The translations under genes and the position numbers were made by a program. A model generated the notes under the pieces. That model saw only the letters and a list, made by a program, of their open reading frames with translations. It searched no databases and was not told the DNA's origin. 64,000 nucleotides of DNA, taken from NCBI GenBank assembly GCA_944321635.1, contig CALULY010000003.1:78399-142398 (forward strand), written 5' to 3'. Below, one piece after another: positions 19,501-26,740 of the stretch. The stretch comes from an uncultured Bacteroidaceae bacterium. GTDB lineage: Bacteria > Bacteroidota > Bacteroidia > Bacteroidales > Bacteroidaceae. The first letter of the stretch is position 1, and every line of letters starts with the position of its first letter.

Positions 19501-19865
19501 GACAGTCGTCAGATATTAGAGAATCGGTATGGCGAGTAAACAGTGAAATATCGCAGTTTATTTGTGATTATATGCATATCTTCAATTCAAATGATAGGAA
19601 TATATACAGTAAGCCTTTAAATGGAGAAGAAGAAATAGGAATCTGGGATGAAACGTCATCAGTCTATCGTAATATTTACGATGATGAGGATAATGAGGAC
19701 GATGATAAATATGAAGAAGATTACGATGATTATTCGTATAATCGAGATGAACCAACATATGACAGATACAATGGTTCATATGCGCAAGATGAAATGGGGT
19801 ATAGTGATGATGATATTGATACAATTTTTGATGGTGACCCACTTGCTTATTGGAATATTGATTAA
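16536..19865 (+). CDS. Large uncharacterised protein with cold-shock-like N-terminus and Cys clusters
   Basis: Not recognised; 1109 residues, AT-rich codon use unlike all flanking genes. Visible parts: residues 1-80 follow a cold-shock-domain pattern (GYIYKYNPSEGLGILVYG, later PILFSVNDLL, then GQLVYFDLD and ASNIERA). There is a possible metal site H322-C323-x3-H327-x8-C336. A long helical middle (about 340-780) is rich in Lys, Asn and Tyr. A second Cys cluster is C938-x-C940 with C957-x4-C962, like a zinc ribbon. The last 75 residues form an acidic Asp/Glu/Tyr tail. This suggests a nucleic-acid-related protein with a regulatory tail, but that is inference. There is no signal peptide or membrane segment, and no recognised nuclease, helicase or NTPase motif. 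It diverges from the exported protein gene and its ATG overlaps the AT-rich gap. Confidence 0.8.
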   Translation: MKRIGYIYKYNPSEGLGILVYGMWKVESGWGWWSSTIKKNTPILFSVNDLLTEVGTGQLVYFDLDGQTASNIERASLSNFKVEYINRIIKCGEHESEYSFYSDNTNISFECLDNIIIPNEDIYKNDEFFSSLEEEFPDLFNFPTLEINPTDTNIENTNLPESITELFNCFGKYKHQNKKDSKSLNIFDLSLWVDQDVLDNEYYGKKVDELKFLYDLFVLKKRYDRKGNEINVKIEDDCISPTWSLLLSKFSDSDLKEIIYKAPKLQPALPVNFCKKNAGVLSDEYGMPNVDICKLYCLHKISNAENISDYKDIKHKLYIYRHCNANHREGEGVPMCQMGTRRIKYLEKRLETQYENIIKYNVIAQLKVLSDDANVVNKIWDCTTDEFNNIGLFIEKYNNLRDNFFRYNVCEEFIESYENLPQLYKDALKSSLLDCVNKSVISATESENLTPFKISDNIKLLGNWILESTKQKVKELVNDRFSNLNNLEYLSDAYKADYITSMQYYYRYKELTKDFSTRQLLKELSDYKLRDSPMAIQWYVVSNIIRQFGFQSLNEYNYDNNVNSICNIRSLLEWLLDYGHLKDIVLKKAEEKICSVLSNKEKWTLFEDKIIQSPGIENIRKHLDNAYKKKSKNNELFKHVCYQDVMLSDAFHTKDLETKLFIADNLDASHQYLMQQKVTGFLKLYLWQKHPSTSFDYNLIKSHFYELPSEAQIRTLRFIFGKIASNDLLLSVDELYSEFVETTTPACPAICGILFMLKEKKNNINVRITSSMIESVIGEEKQRFNFLKDCKELFYPCNGYLAISAIKHDIDFLSFNGILTKDIKNNELYYVVSFYESPVDLFGREIDWLLDSEFTEVAKQVLIKNTNAEVINGKYYIHVSQEFFVKLFVIAYNIDDKCGLVSNKEKMIELGYLPRNNAYQPLYTNYIRKYAESDNSICRCGNYGGSDPQNNIPFFWCNKKICVRRGHFLLPPSKWENYRFADLLFIALGQSSDIRESVWRVNSEISQFICDYMHIFNSNDRNIYSKPLNGEEEIGIWDETSSVYRNIYDDEDNEDDDKYEEDYDDYSYNRDEPTYDRYNGSYAQDEMGYSDDDIDTIFDGDPLAYWNID

Positions 19866-20048
19866 ACTAATGCATATTAATTTAATAATAGGTGTGATAT
19901 GTTCCAGTTCAAACATGAATACAACGGTTGAGGGCAAGATTCAACTCGCCAATGCAAATACATATTCAAAGATATGAAGGATTGTAATTTCAGGGAATCG
20001 AACCCAAGTTTTTTACTCGGTCAATCGTTGATTTCGTATTGTATGTCC
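19866..20048. other. AT-rich tail of the island with a tRNA-like fragment
   Basis: No gene is seen here. On the minus strand positions 19992-20006 read TGGGTTCGATTCCCT, which looks like the T-arm of a tRNA (GGG-TTCGATT-CCC), but the stem is only 3 bp and no acceptor or anticodon arms are present. It may be a leftover of an integration site or chance. Confidence 0.3.
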
Positions 20049-20375
20049 TTAATCATTTTTGTTTTCGAATAGTTCGAAGCTCGTTCCTTTTGATATATAC
20101 TGTCTGACGAACCTGTTGGTGTACCCGTCCAGCCCCCTTTCCCATGCCGAGTACGGGTGGCATAAGTAGAAGTCCGCACCGAACTTGCGTGCGATGAGTT
20201 CGTGGTATGCGAACTCCGTGTCGTTGCAGAGGTTATCGTCCTGACCCATTTCTTGTAAGGCATGAGCATCCTTACCACGGTCTTTGCCAGCCCTTCGGCG
20301 TGTTTTTCCTCCAGCAGCCTTTCCATGAGCATGAACGCGGTAGTCCTCTCGACCGGCGCAACTATCACCCCTCAT
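20049..20375 (-). pseudogene. Remnant of an IS30-family transposase
   Basis: A broken transposase fragment. In one frame the reading is VERTTAFMLMERLLEEKHAE then KTVVRMLMPYKKWV. A deletion of about one base near 20227 shifts it to NDTEFAYHELIARKFGADFY then HPYSAWERGLDGYTN. These two pieces together match the IS30 DDE core: the strand before the second Asp, the DNG-TEF motif (here spoiled by the shift), the HPYxxWERG motif with the catalytic Glu, and IRQY-PKG-type text. The N-terminal helix-turn-helix and the C-terminus are missing. It lies at the right edge of the AT-rich island. Confidence 0.8.
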
Positions 20376-20390
20376 TGTCTGCGATGGTGC

Positions 20391-20876
20391 TTATCTCCCA
20401 GTCTCCAAAGCGGGAGCGCGAGTCGGGCTCTGGCAGTCGCAGCCTATTAGCACGCGCCCTTTTATCGGAATACTCCCCTCCGCATCACGCGGCAAGGGCA
20501 ACGCCTTGAGCACATAGATGTCCTCAAAATAATCCCACTCCCGGAAGAGCAGCGACGGTCCGGCAAGCCCGTCGCGCCACAGGTAAGGCACGATGAACGA
20601 GCTGCGCATCGCCTTGTCCCAATTCACCTCGCCATAGGGAGCGTAGTAGTCCAGCACCTCCCCCGACACAAACTTGTCGAGCATGGCCGGGATATAGAAA
20701 AGCTCCAACTGCTTCTCGTCAAACTTGGCGGACAACCTGCCCAGATGCCCCCTGATCCACGCATTGACCGCCACATCATAGTAGGGCTCGACATAAATCA
20801 CCTGCCCGTCAGCGATGTCAAAAGGCAGCCGCGTCGTGAGTTCCAGCTCACAAATCTTGTCATCAATCGTCATCAT
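20391..20876 (-). CDS. Hypothetical protein, possibly truncated by the IS remnant
   Basis: Not recognised; 161 residues from MMTIDDKICELELTTRLPF. The frame is open 36 codons further upstream but that part does not look like protein. It is a compact acidic, aromatic-rich sequence (VIYVEPYYDVAVNAWIRGHL, REWDYFEDIYVLKALPLP) with no signal peptide or membrane segment. It is GC-rich like the chromosome, so it is host DNA rather than island DNA. The C-terminus (CQSPTRAPALETGR) is Pro/Arg-rich and unstructured in appearance and stops 16 bases before the transposase remnant, so the true end may have been lost to the insertion. Confidence 0.5.
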   Translation of the reverse strand: MMTIDDKICELELTTRLPFDIADGQVIYVEPYYDVAVNAWIRGHLGRLSAKFDEKQLELFYIPAMLDKFVSGEVLDYYAPYGEVNWDKAMRSSFIVPYLWRDGLAGPSLLFREWDYFEDIYVLKALPLPRDAEGSIPIKGRVLIGCDCQSPTRAPALETGR

Positions 20877-21240
20877 ATCCACGCGTGATGTTTCGCTGCA
20901 AAGAAATGAAATTGCCCTGCGACTGCCAAATCTCTGCAAGGCTTGCAGACACCTCCCCCACCCGTCCGACCTCAGCGATGCCACGCATCAACGGCACAGG
21001 AACAGGGAGAAGACCGCGCGGGTCAGGCAGGGAATTCCACCATCCGCCGGGGAAAGTCCCATTACGCCAGACATAAAGTATATCCAGAAGTTTGGTTTAT
21101 ATATTCAAAACTTCTGTTTATATAAACCAAACTTCTGAATATATAAACAAAAGTTTTGAATGAACTTTAAGCACCGGGCAAGTGAAGTTTGGGTCAGACC
21201 TAAATGAACTTTATGCCCGGCATCATCGGATTTTTGTCTT
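20877..21240. repeat. Family C repeat array (copy C1)
   Basis: The gap holds a family C array. The AT-rich core near 21085-21160 is made of about 21-bp units such as CTTCTGTTTATATAAAC. It is followed by 22-bp arm units whose TTT starts fall at 21166, 21188, 21210 and 21232: GAACTTTAAG, GAAGTTTGGG, GAACTTTATG, GGATTTTTG. Units to the left of the core (GACATAAAGT near 21070) are in the opposite orientation. The first roughly 180 bases after the hypothetical gene show nothing clear. Confidence 0.75.
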
Positions 21241-21301
21241 GACGCCCTACGCACGTGATGCCCCGCCGTGGCATCGGGCGCGCGGCGTGAAGGCTTCTCG
21301 G

Positions 21302-22303
21302 TCAGTAGTCCAGCCTCATCCTCAGCGTGGTGATGACAGGCAGGTGGTCGCTCACGCCGCCGGCATAGCGCATCCCGACGTAGGTGCGGCGCGGCTTGCG
21401 CCCGAGGTATTTGGGGTCGTCCGTCAACAGGTAGCCGTCCGCGACGACGCGGGCATGCGTGACGGACAGTCTGCCGCGCCCGTCGCGCAGGCGGCGGTTG
21501 GCGATGATGTGGTCGTAGGTCTGCCACGCTGCGCGGTACTTGTAGGACCCGACCTCCGTGCTGTCGGCGTAGGCGGCTGTGAGCAGCACGTAGTCGCCGC
21601 TGTCGAATGACTTGCCGAGCCATTCGTCGCCCGCCGGGGTATTCAGGTCGCCCATGATGACTATGTTGGCCGATGCCCGCGCTGCCGCCAGTGAGTCTGC
21701 GTAGGCGAGCAGGCGATCCGCGACGATGCGCCTTGCCCTGGAGGCCGCCAAGCTCCCGCCCCTGCGGCTCGGCAGGTGGCACACGATGACATCGAGGGTG
21801 TCGCCCGTGGCGACGAGGCCGCAACAGTGCAGCAGGTCGCGGGTGGGCTCGGCACCGGCTGGCGCGACATCGACCCTGACGGGACACGATGCCAGTAGCT
21901 TGAACTTCTCACGCTGGTAGATGAGTGCCACGTCGATGCCGCGCTTGTCAGGCGAGTCGGTGATGACGTGACGGTAGCCCAGTTGCTTGAGCGGGGAGTA
22001 ACGGGTGAGGTAGCGCATGACACCTTCGTTCTCGACTTCGCACATCCCGACTATGGCGGGGATTGCGCCGCGACCGCTGTTGACTATCACGCGGGATATG
22101 TCCGCCATCTTGCGCTTGAAGCGTCCTGCGTGCCAGTGGCGGATGGCGGTGGGGAGGAATTCGTCATCGTCCTTGAGGCTGTCGTCTTGGCAGTCAAAGA
22201 GGTTCTCGACGTTGTAGAACATCACCAGCAACGAGTCGCACGCAGCGTTGCAGCGTGTGGCGGCGGCGATGGCAAGCAGGGCGGCGATCAGCAATCGGTG
22301 CAT
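21302..22303 (-). CDS. Exported endonuclease/exonuclease/phosphatase family protein
   Basis: A 333-residue EEP-fold protein with signal peptide MHRLLIAALLAIAAATRCNA. Family motifs: MFYNVENLFD near 28 (metal-binding Asn), GMCEVENEGVMRYL near 86 (catalytic Glu), VCHLPSRRGG near 175, IVIMGDLNTPAGDEW near 216 (Asp and Asn) and GGVSDHLPVITTLR near the end (Asp-His pair). All catalytic groups are present. EEP enzymes cut phosphodiesters in DNA, RNA or small phosphorylated molecules; in Bacteroidales the secreted form is often thought to scavenge phosphate or nucleotides. The actual substrate cannot be read from sequence. Confidence 0.9.
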   Translation of the reverse strand: MHRLLIAALLAIAAATRCNAACDSLLVMFYNVENLFDCQDDSLKDDDEFLPTAIRHWHAGRFKRKMADISRVIVNSGRGAIPAIVGMCEVENEGVMRYLTRYSPLKQLGYRHVITDSPDKRGIDVALIYQREKFKLLASCPVRVDVAPAGAEPTRDLLHCCGLVATGDTLDVIVCHLPSRRGGSLAASRARRIVADRLLAYADSLAAARASANIVIMGDLNTPAGDEWLGKSFDSGDYVLLTAAYADSTEVGSYKYRAAWQTYDHIIANRRLRDGRGRLSVTHARVVADGYLLTDDPKYLGRKPRRTYVGMRYAGGVSDHLPVITTLRMRLDY

Positions 22304-22321
22304 GGTGCGGGTCTTGGTTGT

Positions 22322-22359
22322 AAAAAAGGGGCAAACGGCGGCGATGCGCCGTTTGCCCC
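22322..22359 (-). terminator. Terminator of the DUF4301 gene
   Basis: On the minus strand GGGGCAAACGGCGC and GCCGTTTGCCCC pair and are followed by six T. It separates the DUF4301 gene from the downstream EEP gene. Confidence 0.85.
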
Positions 22360-22391
22360 GGCTCTATGTCCTGGGTCAACCGTCAGGCGGT

Positions 22392-23915
22392 CTAACGCTG
22401 ATGTTGCGGGCGCAACAGGTCGTTGACTGTCTTGACGGGGTTGAACGTGGTGAGTGGGACCTCGACGAACACCGTGTTCCAGTCGCTCATCGCGCCATTC
22501 CACAGCCCGGGCAGTTCGAGTGCCTTGAGTTCCTTGCCGCCTTTGGACTTGCGGGAGATGAAGCCGGTGTTTTTGTCAACGTAGTCCACGAGGTTGAATT
22601 TCCGTCCCTTGTAGTCCTTGACGGCGCACACGAGGTCAACGGGGTTGAAGTGGGTGCCTTCCTCAAACATTGCTTTCTTGGCCGGGTCGCTCATGTCGAT
22701 TTGCGAGCTTTCGAGGATTTGCAGCGAGACCGTGCCGTCCTGGTTGTAGGCGAGGAACGGGCCGCCGCCTGGTTCGCCGACATTCTTGACCATGCCGCAG
22801 ACGCGCATCGGGCGGTTGAGCTTGCCATGGATGTAACGGGCGAGTGCGGCGTTGTCGAGACTGCAAGCCTTGGGATTGTGGCAGAACAGTTCGTCCTCGA
22901 GGAACGCAAGCATTTCCCTCAATTCGGCGTCGGTGCAACCGCCTTTGTCAAGTCTCTCAAGGTAGTCGAATGCACGGCGCTGCAACGTCACGAGCACTCC
23001 AGCGATGACTTGCTTGTAGGTCACGGTGTCGCCCTTAAGACGGTCGGGCACCACGTTGTCTATGTTCTTGATGAAGATCACGTCCGCGTCGAGATCGTTG
23101 AGGTTCTCAATCAACGCGCCATGCCCTCCTGGGCGGAACAGCAGTTTGCCGTCAACGCGGAACGGTTTGTTTTCCAAGTCCACAGCTATGGTGTCGGTCG
23201 ATGGTTTCTGCTCGGAGAACGTCACGTGGTAGGTGGAGGAGTAACGGGCTTCGTATTCCCCCTTCTTCTCATCCACCAGCGCGGCGAACAGCCCCTTGTG
23301 TTCCGGCGACACGGTGAAGTGGATGTTGACGCGGCCGTCAGCCCCTTTGGCATACATTTCGCCCTCGACGAGGTGTTCCTCAAGCGGCGTACGCACGCTG
23401 TCGCCGTAGTCGTGGAATTTCAACAAGCCTTTTGGCAGGTTGCCATAATTCAATCCCTCGGGCAAGAGCAATGCCTTGACCACTGACTTGTAATCCCCGC
23501 CACCGATGAGTGCGTCCACACCTTTGCCGTGAATGCGTCTGCACGCCTCGTCCAACAGGTTGAAGAACGCGAAACGGTGCAGACCGTCAAAGAATCGTTT
23601 CTCGAAGTCTGTCTCGGGCCTCCCGCTTTCAGAGTCGAGGAACGAGAACAGGTCTTTGAACATCCTGCTGGCGGCACCTGATGCGGGGACGAACTTCAGC
23701 ACTTTCTTTCCACCGTTGCGGTATTCGCTCCAGACCTTAGCATAGCCGTCGCAGTCGGCAGTGCCTGGCGACATGATGCCTTTGGCGGTGGAAGCCGCCC
23801 CGTCAAGTTGGAGATAGGCGAACCCTTTTTCAAAATCCTTGAGTTGCTCGGCTATTTGTGCTTCGGTGATGTGTTTGGATGCCAGCTGCTCCAAGTCTTG
23901 CTGTGTCAGTTGCAT
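22392..23915 (-). CDS. DUF4301 family protein
   Basis: A 507-residue cytoplasmic protein of the DUF4301 family. Distinct features are KVLKFVPASGAASRMFKDLF near 72-90, which resembles a nucleotide-sugar transferase style Gly/Ser-Arg loop; GGRPGGHGALIENLN-like text near 290 (FRPGGHGALI); and MVKNVGEPGGGPF near 375. The GHGALIENL and EPGGGPF stretches are highly conserved in this family and may line an active site. The function is unknown; similarity in layout to sugar-nucleotidyltransferases is my inference. It has its own -7 box TATTTTTG at 23954-23961 and a strong terminator, so it is a single-gene unit. Confidence 0.9.
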   Translation of the reverse strand: MQLTQQDLEQLASKHITEAQIAEQLKDFEKGFAYLQLDGAASTAKGIMSPGTADCDGYAKVWSEYRNGGKKVLKFVPASGAASRMFKDLFSFLDSESGRPETDFEKRFFDGLHRFAFFNLLDEACRRIHGKGVDALIGGGDYKSVVKALLLPEGLNYGNLPKGLLKFHDYGDSVRTPLEEHLVEGEMYAKGADGRVNIHFTVSPEHKGLFAALVDEKKGEYEARYSSTYHVTFSEQKPSTDTIAVDLENKPFRVDGKLLFRPGGHGALIENLNDLDADVIFIKNIDNVVPDRLKGDTVTYKQVIAGVLVTLQRRAFDYLERLDKGGCTDAELREMLAFLEDELFCHNPKACSLDNAALARYIHGKLNRPMRVCGMVKNVGEPGGGPFLAYNQDGTVSLQILESSQIDMSDPAKKAMFEEGTHFNPVDLVCAVKDYKGRKFNLVDYVDKNTGFISRKSKGGKELKALELPGLWNGAMSDWNTVFVEVPLTTFNPVKTVNDLLRPQHQR

Positions 23916-23953
23916 ATCAGAATAGGTTTAATGGTTTTTCATATAATGTATCC

Positions 23954-23961
23954 CAAAAATA
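23954..23961 (-). promoter_or_regulatory. -7 promoter box of the DUF4301 gene
   Basis: TATTTTTG on the minus strand, an exact TAnnTTTG match 39 bases before the ATG. Confidence 0.5.
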
Positions 23962-24032
23962 CAAAAAAACATTTACCACAATGGCTAATGGGATAAAAAA
24001 GCCTACTTTTACACTATGTAATCGTGAAAGAG

Positions 24033-26255
24033 ATGAGAGCCAGTAGTTATTTTACAGAAGATGAAAGACGCCTGTTGCCCACATTGGCGGGGCAGTTGGC
24101 AGCTGCCTGCAACGGCTGTGTGAGCCATGATGACTACCGCAAAATGAAACGCACCCTCGTCAAGGCGGCTGTCATAGGGACGATGCCAAGGAACGCCTTC
24201 GGGATGAATCCCATCATCACCAGCCTCCAGACCGCACTGATTGTCGCGTCAGAGATAAGGAACGACCGCGAAGCAATCATTGCCATATTGTTGCATAACC
24301 TTGTCAGGCACGGCTACTATGAGACTTCTGCTGTCGCATCTGATTTCGGAGAGGACGTGGCTACAATCATTTCGGGGCTGATAAAGACAAATGATGTCTA
24401 CCAGAAAAGCCCTGTCATCGAGTCAGACAACTTCCGGGACTTGCTCATGTCGTTTGCCAGCGACATGAGGGTCATACTCATAATGATTGCCGACCGTGTG
24501 AACATCATGCGGCAAATAAGAGACACGGCCAATGTCGCCGACAGGGAAAAGGTCGCCAACGAGGCCAAGTGCCTTTATGCACCGCTTGCACACAAGCTCG
24601 GCCTCTACAAATTGAAGACGGAGCTTGAGGATTTGTCAGTCAAGTACCTGTACCACGACATCTACTACCACATAAAAGACAAGCTCAGCCAGACGAAAGC
24701 TGCACGGGACAAGTACATCGCCAAGTTCATCGAACCAGTGGAGCAGCGTTTGGAGCAGAGCGGGCTCAAGTTCCACATCAAGGGCAGGACGAAATCAATC
24801 CATTCCATCTGGAACAAGATGAAGAAACAAAACGTGGAGTTCGAGGGCATCTACGATTTGTTTGCCATCAGGATAATCCTTGATTCCTCCCCTGAGGACG
24901 AGAAGAAAGATTGCTGGATTGCCTATTCGATAGTGACTGACATGTATCCACCCAACCCAAAACGCCTGCGCGACTGGCTTTCCGTGCCAAAAAGCAACGG
25001 CTACGAGTCACTGCACATCACTGTCATGGGACCAGAGGGCAAATGGGTCGAGGTGCAGATCCGGACGGAACGCATGGATGCCATCGCCGAGAGGGGCGTT
25101 GCCGCGCATTGGCGTTACAAAGGGGTCAAGAGCGACAACGAGATGGACAGCTGGCTGACGACCATCAGGGAGGCACTCGAAAACAATGACGCAGCCGACA
25201 ACGACGAGCTGCTCGACCAGTTCAAGGTCAATTTGTACAAAGATGACGTGTTCATCTTCACTCCCAAGGGTGACTTGGTGCGTATGCCAAAGGGCTCGAC
25301 ATTGCTTGATTTCGCATTCAGCATACACACAAACGTCGGCAGCCATTGCATCGGCGGCAAAGTCAATGGCAAGGTAGTGCCAATCAGACACCGCCTCAGC
25401 AACGGCGACCAAGTGGAAGTGATGACATCACCGACGCAACAACCCAAACAAGACTGGTTGTCCGTGGCTGTCACATCGAGGGCAAAGGCCAAGATCAGGC
25501 AAGTCCTGAAGGAGAAAGAAAACAAGCAAGCAGACTTTGCAAGGGAAGCCCTCCAACGCAAGTTCAAAAACCGCAAGACAGACATTGATGCCGGGCAACT
25601 TTCAAAACTGATCTTGATGCTCGGATATAAGAACGAGACAACCTTTTACCAGGCAATAGGTGACGGGCAGCTTGACGCCAATCTTGTCGTTGACCGCTAT
25701 GTGGAGATGTCCCACAAGCAGTCTGACACCACGGCAGACGATTTGTCCAAGAGCGCGGGATCCTTTGACTTGCATCAACCCGTGCAACCGTCCAGCAAGG
25801 GAGGGGATGACATCCTGCTCATCGACAAAGACCTCAAAGGGCTCGACTACCGCCTGGCCAAGTGCTGCAACCCTATTTATGGTGATGAAATCTTTGCCTA
25901 CACGACATCAGGAGCAGGCATAAAAATCCACCGCGCCGATTGCCCCAACGCTAAGGAACTGCGCGAGAGGTTCGGTTACAGGATATTGAAAGCCAAATGG
26001 AATGGTGCCACCGGCGGCTCCCACTTTGACATAACCCTCAAGGTCGTAGGGCATGACAACATAGGCATAGTGACCAACATGACGAGTGTCATCAACAAAG
26101 AGCCCGACACCGTGCTCCGCTCCATCTCGATCTCATCAAATGACGGAATGTTCTCAGGCATGATGACCATCAGCGTCAAAGACAAAAAGAACTTGGAAAG
26201 CCTGACCAAGAAGCTGAAGTCGATCAAAGGTGTCATGCAGATAGACCGTGGTTGA
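24033..26255 (+). CDS. RelA/SpoT-type (p)ppGpp synthetase with degenerate hydrolase domain
   Basis: A 740-residue long Rel protein (start at the ATG, not the in-frame GTG nine bases upstream). Synthetase motifs are intact: GRTKSIHSIWNKM near 250, GIYDLFAIRII, SNGYESLHITVMG and VEVQIRTERMDAIAERGVAA. TGS (about 400-460, DDVFIFTPKGDLVRMPKGST) and C-terminal ACT (SHFDITLKVVGHDNIGIVTN) domains follow. The N-terminal HD domain is degenerate: the usual HD-x-x-ED reads LLHNLVRHG, the HP metal histidine is replaced, and LADRLHNM is IADRVNIM. So it probably makes but does not degrade (p)ppGpp, and a second Rel/SpoT protein would be needed for removal. The dgkA gene follows one base after the stop. Confidence 0.92.
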   Translation: MRASSYFTEDERRLLPTLAGQLAAACNGCVSHDDYRKMKRTLVKAAVIGTMPRNAFGMNPIITSLQTALIVASEIRNDREAIIAILLHNLVRHGYYETSAVASDFGEDVATIISGLIKTNDVYQKSPVIESDNFRDLLMSFASDMRVILIMIADRVNIMRQIRDTANVADREKVANEAKCLYAPLAHKLGLYKLKTELEDLSVKYLYHDIYYHIKDKLSQTKAARDKYIAKFIEPVEQRLEQSGLKFHIKGRTKSIHSIWNKMKKQNVEFEGIYDLFAIRIILDSSPEDEKKDCWIAYSIVTDMYPPNPKRLRDWLSVPKSNGYESLHITVMGPEGKWVEVQIRTERMDAIAERGVAAHWRYKGVKSDNEMDSWLTTIREALENNDAADNDELLDQFKVNLYKDDVFIFTPKGDLVRMPKGSTLLDFAFSIHTNVGSHCIGGKVNGKVVPIRHRLSNGDQVEVMTSPTQQPKQDWLSVAVTSRAKAKIRQVLKEKENKQADFAREALQRKFKNRKTDIDAGQLSKLILMLGYKNETTFYQAIGDGQLDANLVVDRYVEMSHKQSDTTADDLSKSAGSFDLHQPVQPSSKGGDDILLIDKDLKGLDYRLAKCCNPIYGDEIFAYTTSGAGIKIHRADCPNAKELRERFGYRILKAKWNGATGGSHFDITLKVVGHDNIGIVTNMTSVINKEPDTVLRSISISSNDGMFSGMMTISVKDKKNLESLTKKLKSIKGVMQIDRG

Positions 26256-26256
26256 G

Positions 26257-26628
26257 ATGGCAAAGTTCAGCATAAGCAAAAGGCTAAAAAGTTTCACCTT
26301 CGCATGGCGAGGGATAGTGTCGTTGGTTCGCAATGAACACAACGCATGGATTCACTGCTTTGCCGCAATTGCCGTTGTGGCGGCCGGCCTTGCGTTAGGC
26401 ATCAGTCGTGGAGAATGGATTGCCGTCACGGTTTGCATAGCTGGCGTGCTTGCCGCAGAAGCATTCAACACGGCCATAGAACGGCTCGTGGACATTGTTT
26501 CCCCAGACTATGACCGCCAGGCTGGTGCGGTCAAGGACATGGCGGCAGGGGCTGTATTGCTCGCGGCCATAGGTGCTGCGGTCGTCGGACTGCTTGTATT
26601 CGTGCCGCGCATTGCTGCATTTTTCTGA
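26257..26628 (+). CDS. dgkA: Diacylglycerol kinase family membrane protein
   Basis: A 123-residue integral membrane kinase of the DgkA/undecaprenol kinase family: a short amphipathic N-terminus (RLKSFTFAWRGIVSLVRNEHN), then three membrane helices. The catalytic motifs are present: EAFNTAIERLVD with Glu-x-x-Asn-Thr-Ala-Ile-Glu, and KDMAAGAVLLAA. It phosphorylates diacylglycerol or undecaprenol, recycling lipid carriers for envelope synthesis. The ATG lies one base after the rel stop codon, so it is cotranscribed and probably coupled; an in-frame GTG overlapping rel is less likely. Confidence 0.92.
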   Translation: MAKFSISKRLKSFTFAWRGIVSLVRNEHNAWIHCFAAIAVVAAGLALGISRGEWIAVTVCIAGVLAAEAFNTAIERLVDIVSPDYDRQAGAVKDMAAGAVLLAAIGAAVVGLLVFVPRIAAFF

Positions 26629-26693
26629 ACCGAGCCCGGTGAAATTAAGGTTAAAACTGTCTTGTCGCCACAACCATTGCAGGCAGATAATGT

Positions 26694-26701
26694 TATTTTT
26701 G
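26694..26701 (+). promoter_or_regulatory. -7 promoter box of the DUF1573 gene
   Basis: TATTTTTG, an exact TAnnTTTG match, 40 bases before the ATG at 26741. Confidence 0.5.
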
Positions 26702-26740
26702 CCCCCGAATCTATCAATGTAGGACTAAAAACGATAAATC

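Noticed and set aside
22248-23486. 412-codon open frame on the plus strand
   Set aside because: It lies opposite the DUF4301 gene and the EEP gene start, has no domain, no plausible start site, and results from GC-rich codon bias of the real genes.
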